Shown: positions 1-6,205, numbered from the stretch's first letter. The stretch: 6,922 bases of DNA from an uncultured Fusobacteriaceae bacterium (GCA_947072715.1 CAMTJB010000054.1:1-6922), one strand, 5' to 3'. Program-made: numbers and translations. The notes: a model not told the origin generated them from the sequence alone.

Positions 1-865
1 TTCATTAAATTCTGGAGCAGATACTGTTTTTCTAGGGGGAAAAATACTTAGCATGGCAACTGGAACTCATAGTTTCAGTGATGATGAGTTAGTAATAGCA
101 GTAAAATTATCAGAGGAAAAAGGAAAGAAAGTTCAAGTTTTATTAAACGCGGTTCCTCATAACGAAGATATAGAAAAATTACCAGATTATATAAAGTTTT
201 TAGAGTCTATAGGGATAAAAGAGGTTCTTGTATCAGATATGGGAGTATTCCAGTGTGTTAGAGAATATTCAAATATAGATATTATAGTTGCAACTCATTC
301 AAGTAATACAAATTGGCGTTCTGTTGAAATGTGGAAAAAATTAGGAGCAAAAAAAGTTGTATTAGATAGAGATTTATCTATTGAAGGAATAGCAGAAATA
401 AGAAATAAAGTTCAAGATATAGAACTAGAGATATTTATGCACGGAGCTATATTACTTGCAATTTCAGGTAGAAAAATACTAAATAACTATATGCAAGAGC
501 ATAAAATAGAGAAAAATAGTGAAAGTGAAAATTACTCTTTAGTAGAAGAAAAAAGACCAAATGAGCATATGCCAATTTATGAAGATAAATATGGAACATA
601 TATATATGGTGCTAGAGATTTATGTGCAATAGAGAGTTTAGAAAAATTATTAACATTAGGAATAAATTCAATCAGAATAGATGGTGGAATGAAAGATGTG
701 GAGTATTTAACTACAGCTATTGAGGTGTATAAGAAAGCTATAACTTCTTTTGAAAGTGGTAACTATGTTTACGATGAAACTTGGAAAGAAGAGTTACAGA
801 AGAGAAGTGTATTACCTTTTGTAAATTGGTATGAGAAGAATTTTGAGAAAGAGGTGGAAAATTAA
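1..865 (+). CDS. U32-family protein, TrhP1/YrrN-like, cysteine-poor partner (5' partial)
   Basis: The reading frame is open to the left edge. Codons from position 2 read SLNSGADTVFLGGKILS and align with residues 20-36 of the next gene. The ATG at 53 is therefore internal, and about 19 N-terminal residues lie outside the window. The full protein would be about 306 aa, close to what I recall for Bacillus YrrN (TrhP1, about 309 aa) and shorter than the 406-aa neighbour, whose C-terminal domain it lacks. The TIM-barrel-like U32 core is clear, with the shared block SSNTNWRS at about 307-330. The partner's GAMCMAVSGRC reads GAILLAISGRK here, its RGDCAQSC segment has been replaced by unrelated sequence, and EGRMKG is DGGMKD. 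Only the DLC cysteine (623-625) is kept. The protein probably cannot hold an iron-sulfur cluster and may act as a non-catalytic subunit for the downstream protein in tRNA U34 hydroxylation. That role is inferred from family and operon context. It is translationally coupled to the next gene through the TAATG overlap. Confidence 0.8.
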   Translation, partial: SLNSGADTVFLGGKILSMATGTHSFSDDELVIAVKLSEEKGKKVQVLLNAVPHNEDIEKLPDYIKFLESIGIKEVLVSDMGVFQCVREYSNIDIIVATHSSNTNWRSVEMWKKLGAKKVVLDRDLSIEGIAEIRNKVQDIELEIFMHGAILLAISGRKILNNYMQEHKIEKNSESENYSLVEEKRPNEHMPIYEDKYGTYIYGARDLCAIESLEKLLTLGINSIRIDGGMKDVEYLTTAIEVYKKAITSFESGNYVYDETWKEELQKRSVLPFVNWYEKNFEKEVEN

Positions 866-2085
866 TGAGAAAGAGAGCTGAATTATTAGCTCCAGCAGGA
901 AATATGGAAAAACTTGAGATGGCATTTCACTACGGAGCAGATGCAGTATTTTTAGGTGGAACAATGTTTTCTTTAAGAGCTGGAAGTCATAACTTTTCAG
1001 ATGAACAGTTAAGAGAGGCAGTTACTTATGCACATAATTTAAAAAAGAGAGTTTATGTAGCATTAAATGTAATTCCGCATCATAATGAATTTGAACTACT
1101 GCCAAACTATGTAAAGTTTTTAGAAGAAATTGGAATAGATGGAGTTATAGTAGCAGATTTAGGAGTATTTCAAATCGTAAAAGAAAATAGTAATATTCCA
1201 ATTAGTGTAAGTACTCAATCGAGTAATACAAACTGGCGTTCTGTTAAGATGTGGAAAGAGTTGGGAGCAAAAAGAGTTGTTTTAGCAAGAGAAGTTTCGC
1301 TAGATAATATAGCTGAAATAAAAAAGCAAGTACCTGATATAGAGATAGAGGTATTTATCCATGGAGCTATGTGTATGGCTGTTTCAGGAAGATGCATCTT
1401 AAGTAATCACATGACTGGTAGAGATGCCAATCGTGGAGACTGTGCTCAATCATGTAGATGGAACTATTCTGTAATGGAAGAAAATCTAGATGGAGATTAT
1501 ACAAATACAAAAGATAGTAAAGAGGATTCTTTCATTTTTAACTCAAAAGATCTTTGTACTATAAAAATTATAGATAAAATTCTAGCATTAGGTGTGGATT
1601 CACTGAAGATAGAAGGGAGAATGAAAGGTATATACTATGTAGCTAATGTAGTGAAAGTATATAAAGATGCTTTAGATAAATATTATGATGAAGATTTTAA
1701 ATTTAATCCAGAGTGGCTAGAGGAGTTAGAATCAACATCTCATAGATCATATTCTACTGGATTTTTAGAAAATAAACCAGATGCAGAAGCAATGAATTAT
1801 AGAGATAGAAATTCATATAGCCAAACACATCAGTTAGTTGCAAAAGTTATTGAAAAAATTTCGAATAATGAATATATTTTAGAGATTAGAAATAGACTTG
1901 TAGAAGGGGAGAAATTAGAAGTAATTAATCCACATTTTGGAATAAAAGAGATAATCTTACCTAAAATGGTTATTTTAAAGAAGGGGCATGAAGAGGAGAG
2001 TACTTTTGCCAATCCTAATTCAATTGTTAGAATAAAATTAGATGAAGATTTAGAAGTTTTTGACATGATAAGAAAATTAATTTAA
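865..2085 (+). CDS. trhP: U32 family tRNA hydroxylation protein TrhP2/YrrO-like (annotated as peptidase U32)
   Basis: This 406-aa protein opens with the family signature ELLAPAGN (residues 6-13). The U32 core carries cysteines C170 and C177 (GAMCMAVSGRC), C193 and C197 (RGDCAQSC), and C231 (KDLC). By analogy with UbiU/UbiV, four of these should bind a [4Fe-4S] cluster; by the UbiU pattern they would be C170, C177, C193 and C231. EGRMKG (250-255) and the HRSYSTGF block (293-300) follow, then a C-terminal beta-rich U32_C domain (about 320-406). E. coli TrhP (YegQ) and Bacillus YrrN/YrrO are needed for 5-hydroxyuridine at the tRNA wobble position, with prephenate implicated in E. coli. Old annotations call the family collagenase or peptidase U32. 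The start is supported by a strong GAGGTGG (851-857) seven bases upstream and by overlap with the preceding stop. Because U32 subfamilies are similar, a different substrate cannot be excluded. Confidence 0.85.
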   Translation: MRKRAELLAPAGNMEKLEMAFHYGADAVFLGGTMFSLRAGSHNFSDEQLREAVTYAHNLKKRVYVALNVIPHHNEFELLPNYVKFLEEIGIDGVIVADLGVFQIVKENSNIPISVSTQSSNTNWRSVKMWKELGAKRVVLAREVSLDNIAEIKKQVPDIEIEVFIHGAMCMAVSGRCILSNHMTGRDANRGDCAQSCRWNYSVMEENLDGDYTNTKDSKEDSFIFNSKDLCTIKIIDKILALGVDSLKIEGRMKGIYYVANVVKVYKDALDKYYDEDFKFNPEWLEELESTSHRSYSTGFLENKPDAEAMNYRDRNSYSQTHQLVAKVIEKISNNEYILEIRNRLVEGEKLEVINPHFGIKEIILPKMVILKKGHEEESTFANPNSIVRIKLDEDLEVFDMIRKLI

Positions 2086-2092
2086 AATAAAA

Positions 2093-2121
2093 TTGACAAT
2101 TTGTATAGTAAGAGCTATTAT
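2093..2121 (+). promoter_or_regulatory. Sigma-70-type promoter for the L,D-transpeptidase-like gene
   Basis: A perfect -35 box TTGACA (2093-2098) is followed by a 17-bp spacer and TATTAT (2116-2121, 5 of 6 to consensus). Transcription would start near 2128, giving a leader of roughly 38 nt that includes AAGGAG (2153-2158). This indicates that the downstream gene is transcribed independently of the U32 pair. No hairpin terminator is visible between 2086 and 2092, so read-through from the U32 operon is also possible. Confidence 0.75.
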
Positions 2122-2165
2122 AGGGAATAAGTAAAGAACTAGGAATAAAAATAAGGAGTAAGAAT

Positions 2166-2810
2166 ATGAAAAAACTGTATTTTATGTTATTTTTTATGAC
2201 TGTTTATGTAACTAATTTTTCACTAAATAATCAATATTATGATTTGTATAGTAGTATTAAATTAAAAGATAAAATGACTTATTCAACTTTTGAGAAGGCA
2301 TTAATAGGTTATAATAAAATACCTAAAAAAAATAAAGATATAATAGCAATAATTGACTACACAAAACCATCTACTGAAAAAAGATTTTATGTTTTAGATT
2401 TAAAAAATAAAAAAATTCTTTATGAAACACTAGTTTCTCATGGAAAAAATAGTGGAATAAATCAGACAATTGCTTTTTCAAATGTTCCTAATTCATACCA
2501 GTCAACATTAGGATTTTTTCTAACAGATGTTACTTATAGTGGAGAATTTGGATATTCATTAAAACTTATAGGTTTAGAAGAAGGAATAAACTCCAATACT
2601 GAAGCAAGAAAGATAGTTATTCATGGAGCGGAATATGTAAGTAATGATTTTATAAAGAAAAATGGTTTTTTAGGTAGAACATTAGGATGCCCAGCTCTTC
2701 CAAAAGAATTAACAGAATCAATTATAGAAAAAATAAAAAATGGAACTGTTTTATTTGTAACTGGAAATGATCAAGAATATGTAAAGAATAGCCCTATATT
2801 AAAATTATAG
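2166..2810 (+). CDS. Secreted murein L,D-transpeptidase-like protein (YkuD_2 type)
   Basis: This 214-aa protein has a lysine-led hydrophobic N terminus (residues 1-19, MKKLYFMLFF start) that looks like a Sec signal peptide, so the mature protein should act in the periplasm or cell envelope. The body matches the 'murein L,D-transpeptidase catalytic domain' family: SHGKNSG (91-97), FSN (104-106), LGFFLTDVTYSGEFGYSL (115-132), IVIHGAEYV (150-158) and GRTLGCPAL (170-178). H153 and C175 are the expected catalytic pair, with a T-x-G-C arrangement like the S/T-x-G-C of YkuD enzymes. Such enzymes make or remodel peptide cross-links in peptidoglycan through a cysteine acyl-enzyme. Length is normal for the family. 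A near-consensus promoter lies upstream, AAGGAG sits seven bases before the ATG, and a strong terminator follows, so it is probably monocistronic. Its exact substrate in this organism is not shown by the sequence. Confidence 0.85.
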   Translation: MKKLYFMLFFMTVYVTNFSLNNQYYDLYSSIKLKDKMTYSTFEKALIGYNKIPKKNKDIIAIIDYTKPSTEKRFYVLDLKNKKILYETLVSHGKNSGINQTIAFSNVPNSYQSTLGFFLTDVTYSGEFGYSLKLIGLEEGINSNTEARKIVIHGAEYVSNDFIKKNGFLGRTLGCPALPKELTESIIEKIKNGTVLFVTGNDQEYVKNSPILKL

Positions 2811-2832
2811 AGGTTCAAGTATTTAATAAAAG

Positions 2833-2870
2833 AAGAAGAGAGTTAAGAAATAAATCTTAACTCTCTTCTT
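2833..2870. terminator. Bidirectional rho-independent terminator (16-bp stem)
   Basis: AAGAAGAGAGTTAAGA (2833-2848) pairs perfectly with 2855-2870 across a 6-nt AT loop. It lies between the convergent 2166-2810 gene and fabG. Reading plus, the stem ends in CUUCUU followed by UAUAUUUAAA. Reading minus, it is followed by CUUUUAUUAAAUA. Both tails are moderately U-rich, so it probably ends both transcripts. Confidence 0.85.
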
Positions 2871-2887
2871 TATATTTAAATTAACAA

Positions 2888-3607
2888 TTAGATTACAAGT
2901 CCACCAGTAACAGCGATTGTTTCTCCAGTAATGAAAGAAGCTTCGTCTGATGCTAAGAATAATATTGCGTTTGCGATATCTTCAGGCATTCCCATTTTTC
3001 CTAATGGAGTTGCAGATTTCATTCCTTCGATAACTTTTTCAGGTAAGTTCTCAGTCATTGGAGTTACGATAAATCCAGGTGCTACACAGTTAGCTCTAAC
3101 TCCTTTTCTTCCTAACTCTTTAGCCCAAGTTTTAGTCATAGTGATAACTCCACCTTTTGTAGCAGCATAGTTTGTTTGACCAATGTTTCCATATAATCCA
3201 ACTACTGATGATAAAGTTACGATAGAACCAGATTTGTTTTTTGACATTACTGGAGCTACTGCTTGAGTCATGTTAAATACACCTTTTAAGTTTACATCAA
3301 TAACTGAATCCCATTGATCTTCGCTCATTCTTATTAATAAAGAATCTTTAGTTATTCCAGCGTTGTTTACAAGAATATCAATTCTTCCAAACTCAGCTTG
3401 TAATTTTGCAACTAAAGCTGCAATTCCAGCTCTATCAGTTACGTTTAAAATTTCATGTCTTACGTTAGCTTGCTCATAAACAGCTTCTCCCATATCACAA
3501 GAAATTACCATTTGTGCTCCCTCGTTTGCTAATCTCTCAACAATTGCTCTTCCTATTCCTCTAGCGCTTCCTGTAACTAAAGCGATTTTTCCTGCTACTC
3601 TATTCAT
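2888..3607 (-). CDS. fabG: 3-oxoacyl-[acyl-carrier-protein] reductase (SDR family)
   Basis: This 239-aa classical short-chain dehydrogenase is closely similar to E. coli FabG (244 aa). It has the Rossmann glycine motif TGSARGIG (12-19), NVTD (55-58), NNAG (81-84), N106, and the catalytic S134, Y147 and K151 in LSSVVG...NYAATK. VAPGF (175-179) and a C-terminal ITGETIAVTGG follow. FabG reduces 3-oxoacyl-ACP in fatty-acid elongation in the cytoplasm. The position equivalent to the phosphate-side residue at the end of beta-2 is D38, which hints at NADH rather than NADPH use (inference). No other fab gene is in the window, so it stands outside a fab cluster; an acetoacetyl-CoA reductase role is a less likely alternative. 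AGGAGG (3619-3624) lies 11 bases from the ATG, which is longer than usual. Its base composition is visibly less AT-rich than that of its neighbours, consistent with a conserved, well-expressed gene. Confidence 0.9.
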   Translation of the reverse strand: MNRVAGKIALVTGSARGIGRAIVERLANEGAQMVISCDMGEAVYEQANVRHEILNVTDRAGIAALVAKLQAEFGRIDILVNNAGITKDSLLIRMSEDQWDSVIDVNLKGVFNMTQAVAPVMSKNKSGSIVTLSSVVGLYGNIGQTNYAATKGGVITMTKTWAKELGRKGVRANCVAPGFIVTPMTENLPEKVIEGMKSATPLGKMGMPEDIANAILFLASDEASFITGETIAVTGGLVI

Positions 3608-3646
3608 AATAATAATAACCTCCTAAAATTTATTGTTGCTTTTTAG

Positions 3647-3675
3647 ATTATACTTTTTTTTTTAATAAATTTCAA
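3647..3675 (-). promoter_or_regulatory. fabG promoter with a 10-A tract in the spacer
   Basis: Read on the minus strand, TTGAAA (3675-3670, 5 of 6) is followed by a 17-bp spacer and a perfect TATAAT (3652-3647). The start point would be near 3640, giving a leader of about 33 nt that contains the AGGAGG. Ten consecutive A residues (complement of 3654-3663) occupy most of the spacer. Confidence 0.75.
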
Positions 3676-3736
3676 TATAAAAATTTTTGAGTAAATTTAA
3701 ATTAAAAATAGAAAAATTACGAAAAATAATGTAGAA

Positions 3737-3742
3737 TATAAT
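3737..3742 (+). promoter_or_regulatory. Possible -10 box for the MORN-repeat gene
   Basis: A perfect TATAAT lies 31 bases upstream of the ATG at 3774. No convincing -35 box is found 16-18 bp upstream; the best sequence there is AT-only or a weak TTACGA at a short distance. In DNA this AT-rich, the match alone is modest evidence. Confidence 0.4.
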
Positions 3743-3773
3743 ATATTGATAATATTTAAAAGGAAGTTATTAA

Positions 3774-4226
3774 ATGAAAAAAATTGTAGTATGTATTTTT
3801 TTATTAATATATAGTTTAGGTTTCTCAGCTCAGGAAGTGGAAGCTTCTGAGCATATTGAATATCATCCTAATGGGATTGTAAAATTGAAAGGGAGTTATC
3901 TTCAAGATAAAAAAATAGGGTTTTGGAATTTATACAGAGAGGACGGAAGTCAGAAAACAGAATTTTCATATATTGATGGAGATAATTTTTTTGGAGTTAG
4001 CACATATGATAAAAAAGGTATTTTAAGAAGTAGTGGTTTTGTTAAAAATTTGAAACAAGATGGTGAGTGGTTTTTTTATGATGTTAACGGAAAACTAATT
4101 TTAAAAATTAACTTCAATAATGGAGTTAAAGATGGATTATTCATTGCTTATTCTGAAAATAAGGCTCCTATAGTTGTAGGTTTTTTCAAAGATGATAATT
4201 TAGAGGATATTCGTTCTATAAAGTAA
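3774..4226 (+). CDS. Exported MORN-repeat protein (MORN_2/YwqK-like)
   Basis: This 150-aa protein starts with a clear signal peptide (MKKIVVCIFLLIYSLGFSA, cleavage probably after residue 19). C7 lies in the early hydrophobic part and does not form a lipobox, so this is probably a soluble periplasmic protein rather than a lipoprotein. The rest consists of consecutive MORN_2-type repeats of about 20-23 residues: YHPNGIVKLKGSY with KKIGFWNLYREDG (30-58), YDKKGILRSSGFVKNLKQDGEWFFYD (78-103), and NGKLILKINFNNGVKDGLFIAY (105-126). The glycine-tryptophan/phenylalanine pattern recurs. Proteins of this kind are often labelled 'toxin-antitoxin system YwqK family antitoxin', but no toxin partner is present and the signal peptide argues against that role. 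MORN_2 repeats suggest binding or scaffolding; no catalytic residue is evident. AAGGAA (3760-3765) precedes the ATG by eight bases. It is divergent from fabG and convergent with hcp. Confidence 0.8.
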   Translation: MKKIVVCIFLLIYSLGFSAQEVEASEHIEYHPNGIVKLKGSYLQDKKIGFWNLYREDGSQKTEFSYIDGDNFFGVSTYDKKGILRSSGFVKNLKQDGEWFFYDVNGKLILKINFNNGVKDGLFIAYSENKAPIVVGFFKDDNLEDIRSIK

Positions 4227-4257
4227 TTTATATATGTATATTATAATCTTAAATTAA

Positions 4258-4287
4258 AAAAGAGAGTCTTAATAAAGACTCTCTTTT
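4258..4287. terminator. Bidirectional rho-independent terminator (13-bp stem)
   Basis: AAAAGAGAGTCTT (4258-4270) pairs perfectly with 4275-4287 across the loop AATA. It sits between the convergent MORN-repeat gene and hcp. In the minus direction the stem runs into six U residues (complement of 4256-4261), a classic tail for hcp. In the plus direction the UUUU lies inside the stem end, so it is also plausible for the MORN gene. Confidence 0.85.
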
Positions 4288-4304
4288 ATAGTTATTATTG
4301 GTAG

Positions 4305-5984
4305 TTATTTTAGATTCCACTTTGCTAAATCTTTTTCTACAGTTTCAATTCCTGCAATTCCAAAATTATCTACTAAAACTTTAATAATATTTGGAGATAA
4401 GAAAGCTGGTAGTGTAGGTCCAAGATGAATATTTTTTACTCCTAAAGAAAGAAGAGCTAATAATACGATAACAGCTTTTTGTTCATACCAAGCAATATTG
4501 TATATAATAGGAAGTTTATTAATATCATCAAGTCCAAAAGCTTTTTGTAATGTCATTGCAATAACAGCAAGTGAATATGAATCATTACATTGACCAGCAT
4601 CCAAAACCCTAGGAATTCCATTAATATCCCCTAAATTAAGTTTATTATATCTATATTTTGCACAACCTGCAGTTAAGATAACTGTATCATGAGGTAAGGC
4701 TTCTGCAAATTCAGTATAGTAGTTTCTATCAGCATTTCTTCCATCGCATCCAGCCATAACAACAAACTTCTTGATTGCTCCAGATTTAACAGCCTCTATA
4801 ACCTTATCAGCAAGGGCTATAACTTGATTGTGAGCAAAGCCTCCTATAATCTCTCCAGATTCAATTTCTGTAGGAGCAGGACAAGTTTTAGCAAGAGTTA
4901 TAATTTCAGAAAAATCTTTTTGACCATTATGAATAAGCGGAACTCTTTTCCATCCAGGATATCCAGCAGCATTAGTAGTAAAGACTTTATCTTTGTATGA
5001 AGCATCTGGTGAAGGAGGAACTATACAATTAGTTGTAAATAAAATTGGTCCATTAAAAGAGGAAAACTCTTCTTTTTGATGCCACCAAGAACCACCATAG
5101 TTCCCAATAAAATGAGGATGTTTTTTTAATTCAGGATAATAGTGTCCAGGTAGCATTTCACAATGAGTATATACATCTACTCCAGTATCTTCAGTCTGTT
5201 CTAAAAGTTGTTTTAAATCCCATAAATCATGACCAGAAATTAGAATACCAGGATTTTTTCCAACACCTAACTTAACTTTTGTTACCTCAGGATTTCCAAA
5301 TGCTGAAGTATTTGCAGAGTCAAGAAGAGCCATAGATTTTACTCCAAATTCTCCACATTTCAAAACTAGAGATGTTAGTTCAGTAGCTGATAAAGAATCA
5401 TTTTCAGTAGCAAGTAAAGCTTCTTCGATAAAATCAAAAAGAGAAGAATCAGTTTTTCCTAAGTTGAATGCATGCTCAGTATAAGCACTTAGACCTTTTA
5501 ATCCAAAAAGAATAAGAGATCTTAAAGATCTGACATCTTCATTTTCAGTAGAAAGAGTTCCTACAGATTTAGCTAGATTCAGAAATTCATCTTTTGTTGT
5601 AGCATCCCAAGTTGTATATTTTTTATTTTCATGTTGAGAACTTAAAATTACATTATTTTCTATTAAGTTATTTTTTATTTTTTTTCTTAATTCTAATCCT
5701 TTTTTGATTTCATCTAAAATCATATTATCATCAAAGTTAGCATTAGTAATTGTAATAAATAAAGAGTTCATTAAATAGAGATTTACTTCATTACATAAAT
5801 GACATTCATTTTTTTTATTAGAATTAAAAAATAATCTAGCTTGAGAACTGTAAGCTGCAACCCCTTTTGTAGTATAGATTAGTAAATCTTGTAAATCTGA
5901 AGTTTCAGATTTTTTTCCACAAGCTCCTGTAGAAAGATTACAACCTTGATTTTTTATAGTTTCTTGACATTGATAGCAAAACAT
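4305..5984 (-). CDS. hcp: Hybrid cluster protein / hydroxylamine reductase, class I
   Basis: This 559-aa cytoplasmic protein contains every landmark of Hcp. The N-terminal cysteines C3, C6, C15 and C22 have the spacing C-x2-C-x8-C-x6-C, the class I pattern for a [4Fe-4S] cluster (class II has x11). Hybrid-cluster ligands by motif are H252 (SGHDLWD), E276 (HCEMLPGH), C320 (TTNC), C413 (AGCDGR, the persulfide position), C441 (TAGCAKYRY), C466 (DAGQCND) and E501 (WYEQKA). Their spacing matches the Desulfovibrio enzyme almost residue for residue. The full-length helical N domain excludes class III. Hcp proteins reduce hydroxylamine to ammonia in vitro and act on NO in vivo (NO to N2O and protein S-nitrosylation in E. 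coli). An extra C61-x2-C64 pair occurs in the N-terminal domain. AGGAGG (5991-5996) lies six bases from the ATG. No Hcr-type reductase gene is adjacent. A divergent Crp/Fnr-family gene is its likely regulator. Confidence 0.96.
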   Translation of the reverse strand: MFCYQCQETIKNQGCNLSTGACGKKSETSDLQDLLIYTTKGVAAYSSQARLFFNSNKKNECHLCNEVNLYLMNSLFITITNANFDDNMILDEIKKGLELRKKIKNNLIENNVILSSQHENKKYTTWDATTKDEFLNLAKSVGTLSTENEDVRSLRSLILFGLKGLSAYTEHAFNLGKTDSSLFDFIEEALLATENDSLSATELTSLVLKCGEFGVKSMALLDSANTSAFGNPEVTKVKLGVGKNPGILISGHDLWDLKQLLEQTEDTGVDVYTHCEMLPGHYYPELKKHPHFIGNYGGSWWHQKEEFSSFNGPILFTTNCIVPPSPDASYKDKVFTTNAAGYPGWKRVPLIHNGQKDFSEIITLAKTCPAPTEIESGEIIGGFAHNQVIALADKVIEAVKSGAIKKFVVMAGCDGRNADRNYYTEFAEALPHDTVILTAGCAKYRYNKLNLGDINGIPRVLDAGQCNDSYSLAVIAMTLQKAFGLDDINKLPIIYNIAWYEQKAVIVLLALLSLGVKNIHLGPTLPAFLSPNIIKVLVDNFGIAGIETVEKDLAKWNLK

Positions 5985-6017
5985 TTTATACCTCCTATAA
6001 TTTTAAGAAAATCATCT

Positions 6018-6046
6018 ATAATATTCAAATATAAATTACAAAGCAA
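6018..6046 (-). promoter_or_regulatory. Probable hcp promoter
   Basis: On the minus strand, TTGCTT (6046-6041; only TTG matches consensus) is followed by a 17-bp spacer and TATTAT (6023-6018, 5 of 6). The predicted start near 6011 gives a leader of about 27 nt. A weak -35 is what an activator-dependent promoter would show. A competing TTGAAT-N17-TAAAAT at 6028-6000 would start transcription inside the Shine-Dalgarno site and is less credible. Confidence 0.5.
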
Positions 6047-6134
6047 GACATAATAAAGCATTTAAATATATATACAAAAAATAAGTAAAAATCATTTTTT
6101 TATTATAGAAAAACTTATTCTGAATATTTATATG

Positions 6135-6163
6135 TTGATATTATGTAATAAGTATAATATAAT
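6135..6163 (+). promoter_or_regulatory. Promoter of the Crp/Fnr-family regulator
   Basis: TTGATA (6135-6140, 5 of 6) is followed by a 17-bp spacer and a perfect TATAAT (6158-6163). A second overlapping TATAAT lies at 6153-6158, but its spacing to TTGATA is only 12 bp. Transcription should start near 6170, just upstream of the inverted repeat at 6178-6193. Confidence 0.7.
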
Positions 6164-6177
6164 TAAGAGCAAAGAGA

Positions 6178-6193
6178 TGTTGCAAAAGCAACA
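6178..6193. promoter_or_regulatory. Perfect inverted repeat, candidate Crp/Fnr-family operator
   Basis: TGTTGC-AAAA-GCAACA is a perfect palindrome with 6-bp arms and a 4-bp centre. This is the arm and spacer layout of Crp/Fnr-family sites (FNR: TTGAT-N4-ATCAA; clostridial HcpR, as I recall it: GTAAC-N4-GTTAC). It lies about 8-23 bases after the predicted start point and ends one base before the AAGGAG of the regulator gene, so a bound protein would block its own transcription. It is also far less AT-rich than its surroundings. Alternatively it could form a small RNA hairpin near the ribosome site. Confidence 0.6.
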
Positions 6194-6205
6194 AAAGGAG
6201 AAAAG

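Noticed and set aside
53..55. ATG at 53 as the start of the first gene
   Set aside because: The frame is open upstream to the left edge, and those 17 codons align with residues 20-36 of the paralogue, so this methionine is internal.
1215..1397. Minus-strand open frame inside the second U32 gene
   Set aside because: It lies wholly within a well-supported coding sequence, has no ribosome site of its own and no recognisable protein features.
1830..2066. Minus-strand open frame over the U32 C-terminal domain
   Set aside because: It is a shadow of the real frame; its low-complexity Ser/Phe/Ile composition is typical of antisense reading in AT-rich genes.
2931..3170. Plus-strand open frame antisense to fabG
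   Set aside because: The FabG frame covers this segment with conserved motifs, and no promoter or ribosome site supports the antisense reading.
3746..3759. TTGAT-AATA-TTTAA upstream of the MORN-repeat gene as an FNR box
   Set aside because: The second half-site is poor, and such partial matches are expected by chance in DNA this AT-rich.
6086..6101. A/T hairpin TAAAAA...TTTTTTA in the hcp intergenic region
   Set aside because: The stem is made only of A-T pairs and no transcript is expected to end there, so it is probably compositional.
6135..6148. TTGAT-ATTA-TGTAA as an FNR box
   Set aside because: Only the left half matches FNR and the right half is 3 of 5. The sequence is better explained as the -35 box of the regulator promoter.
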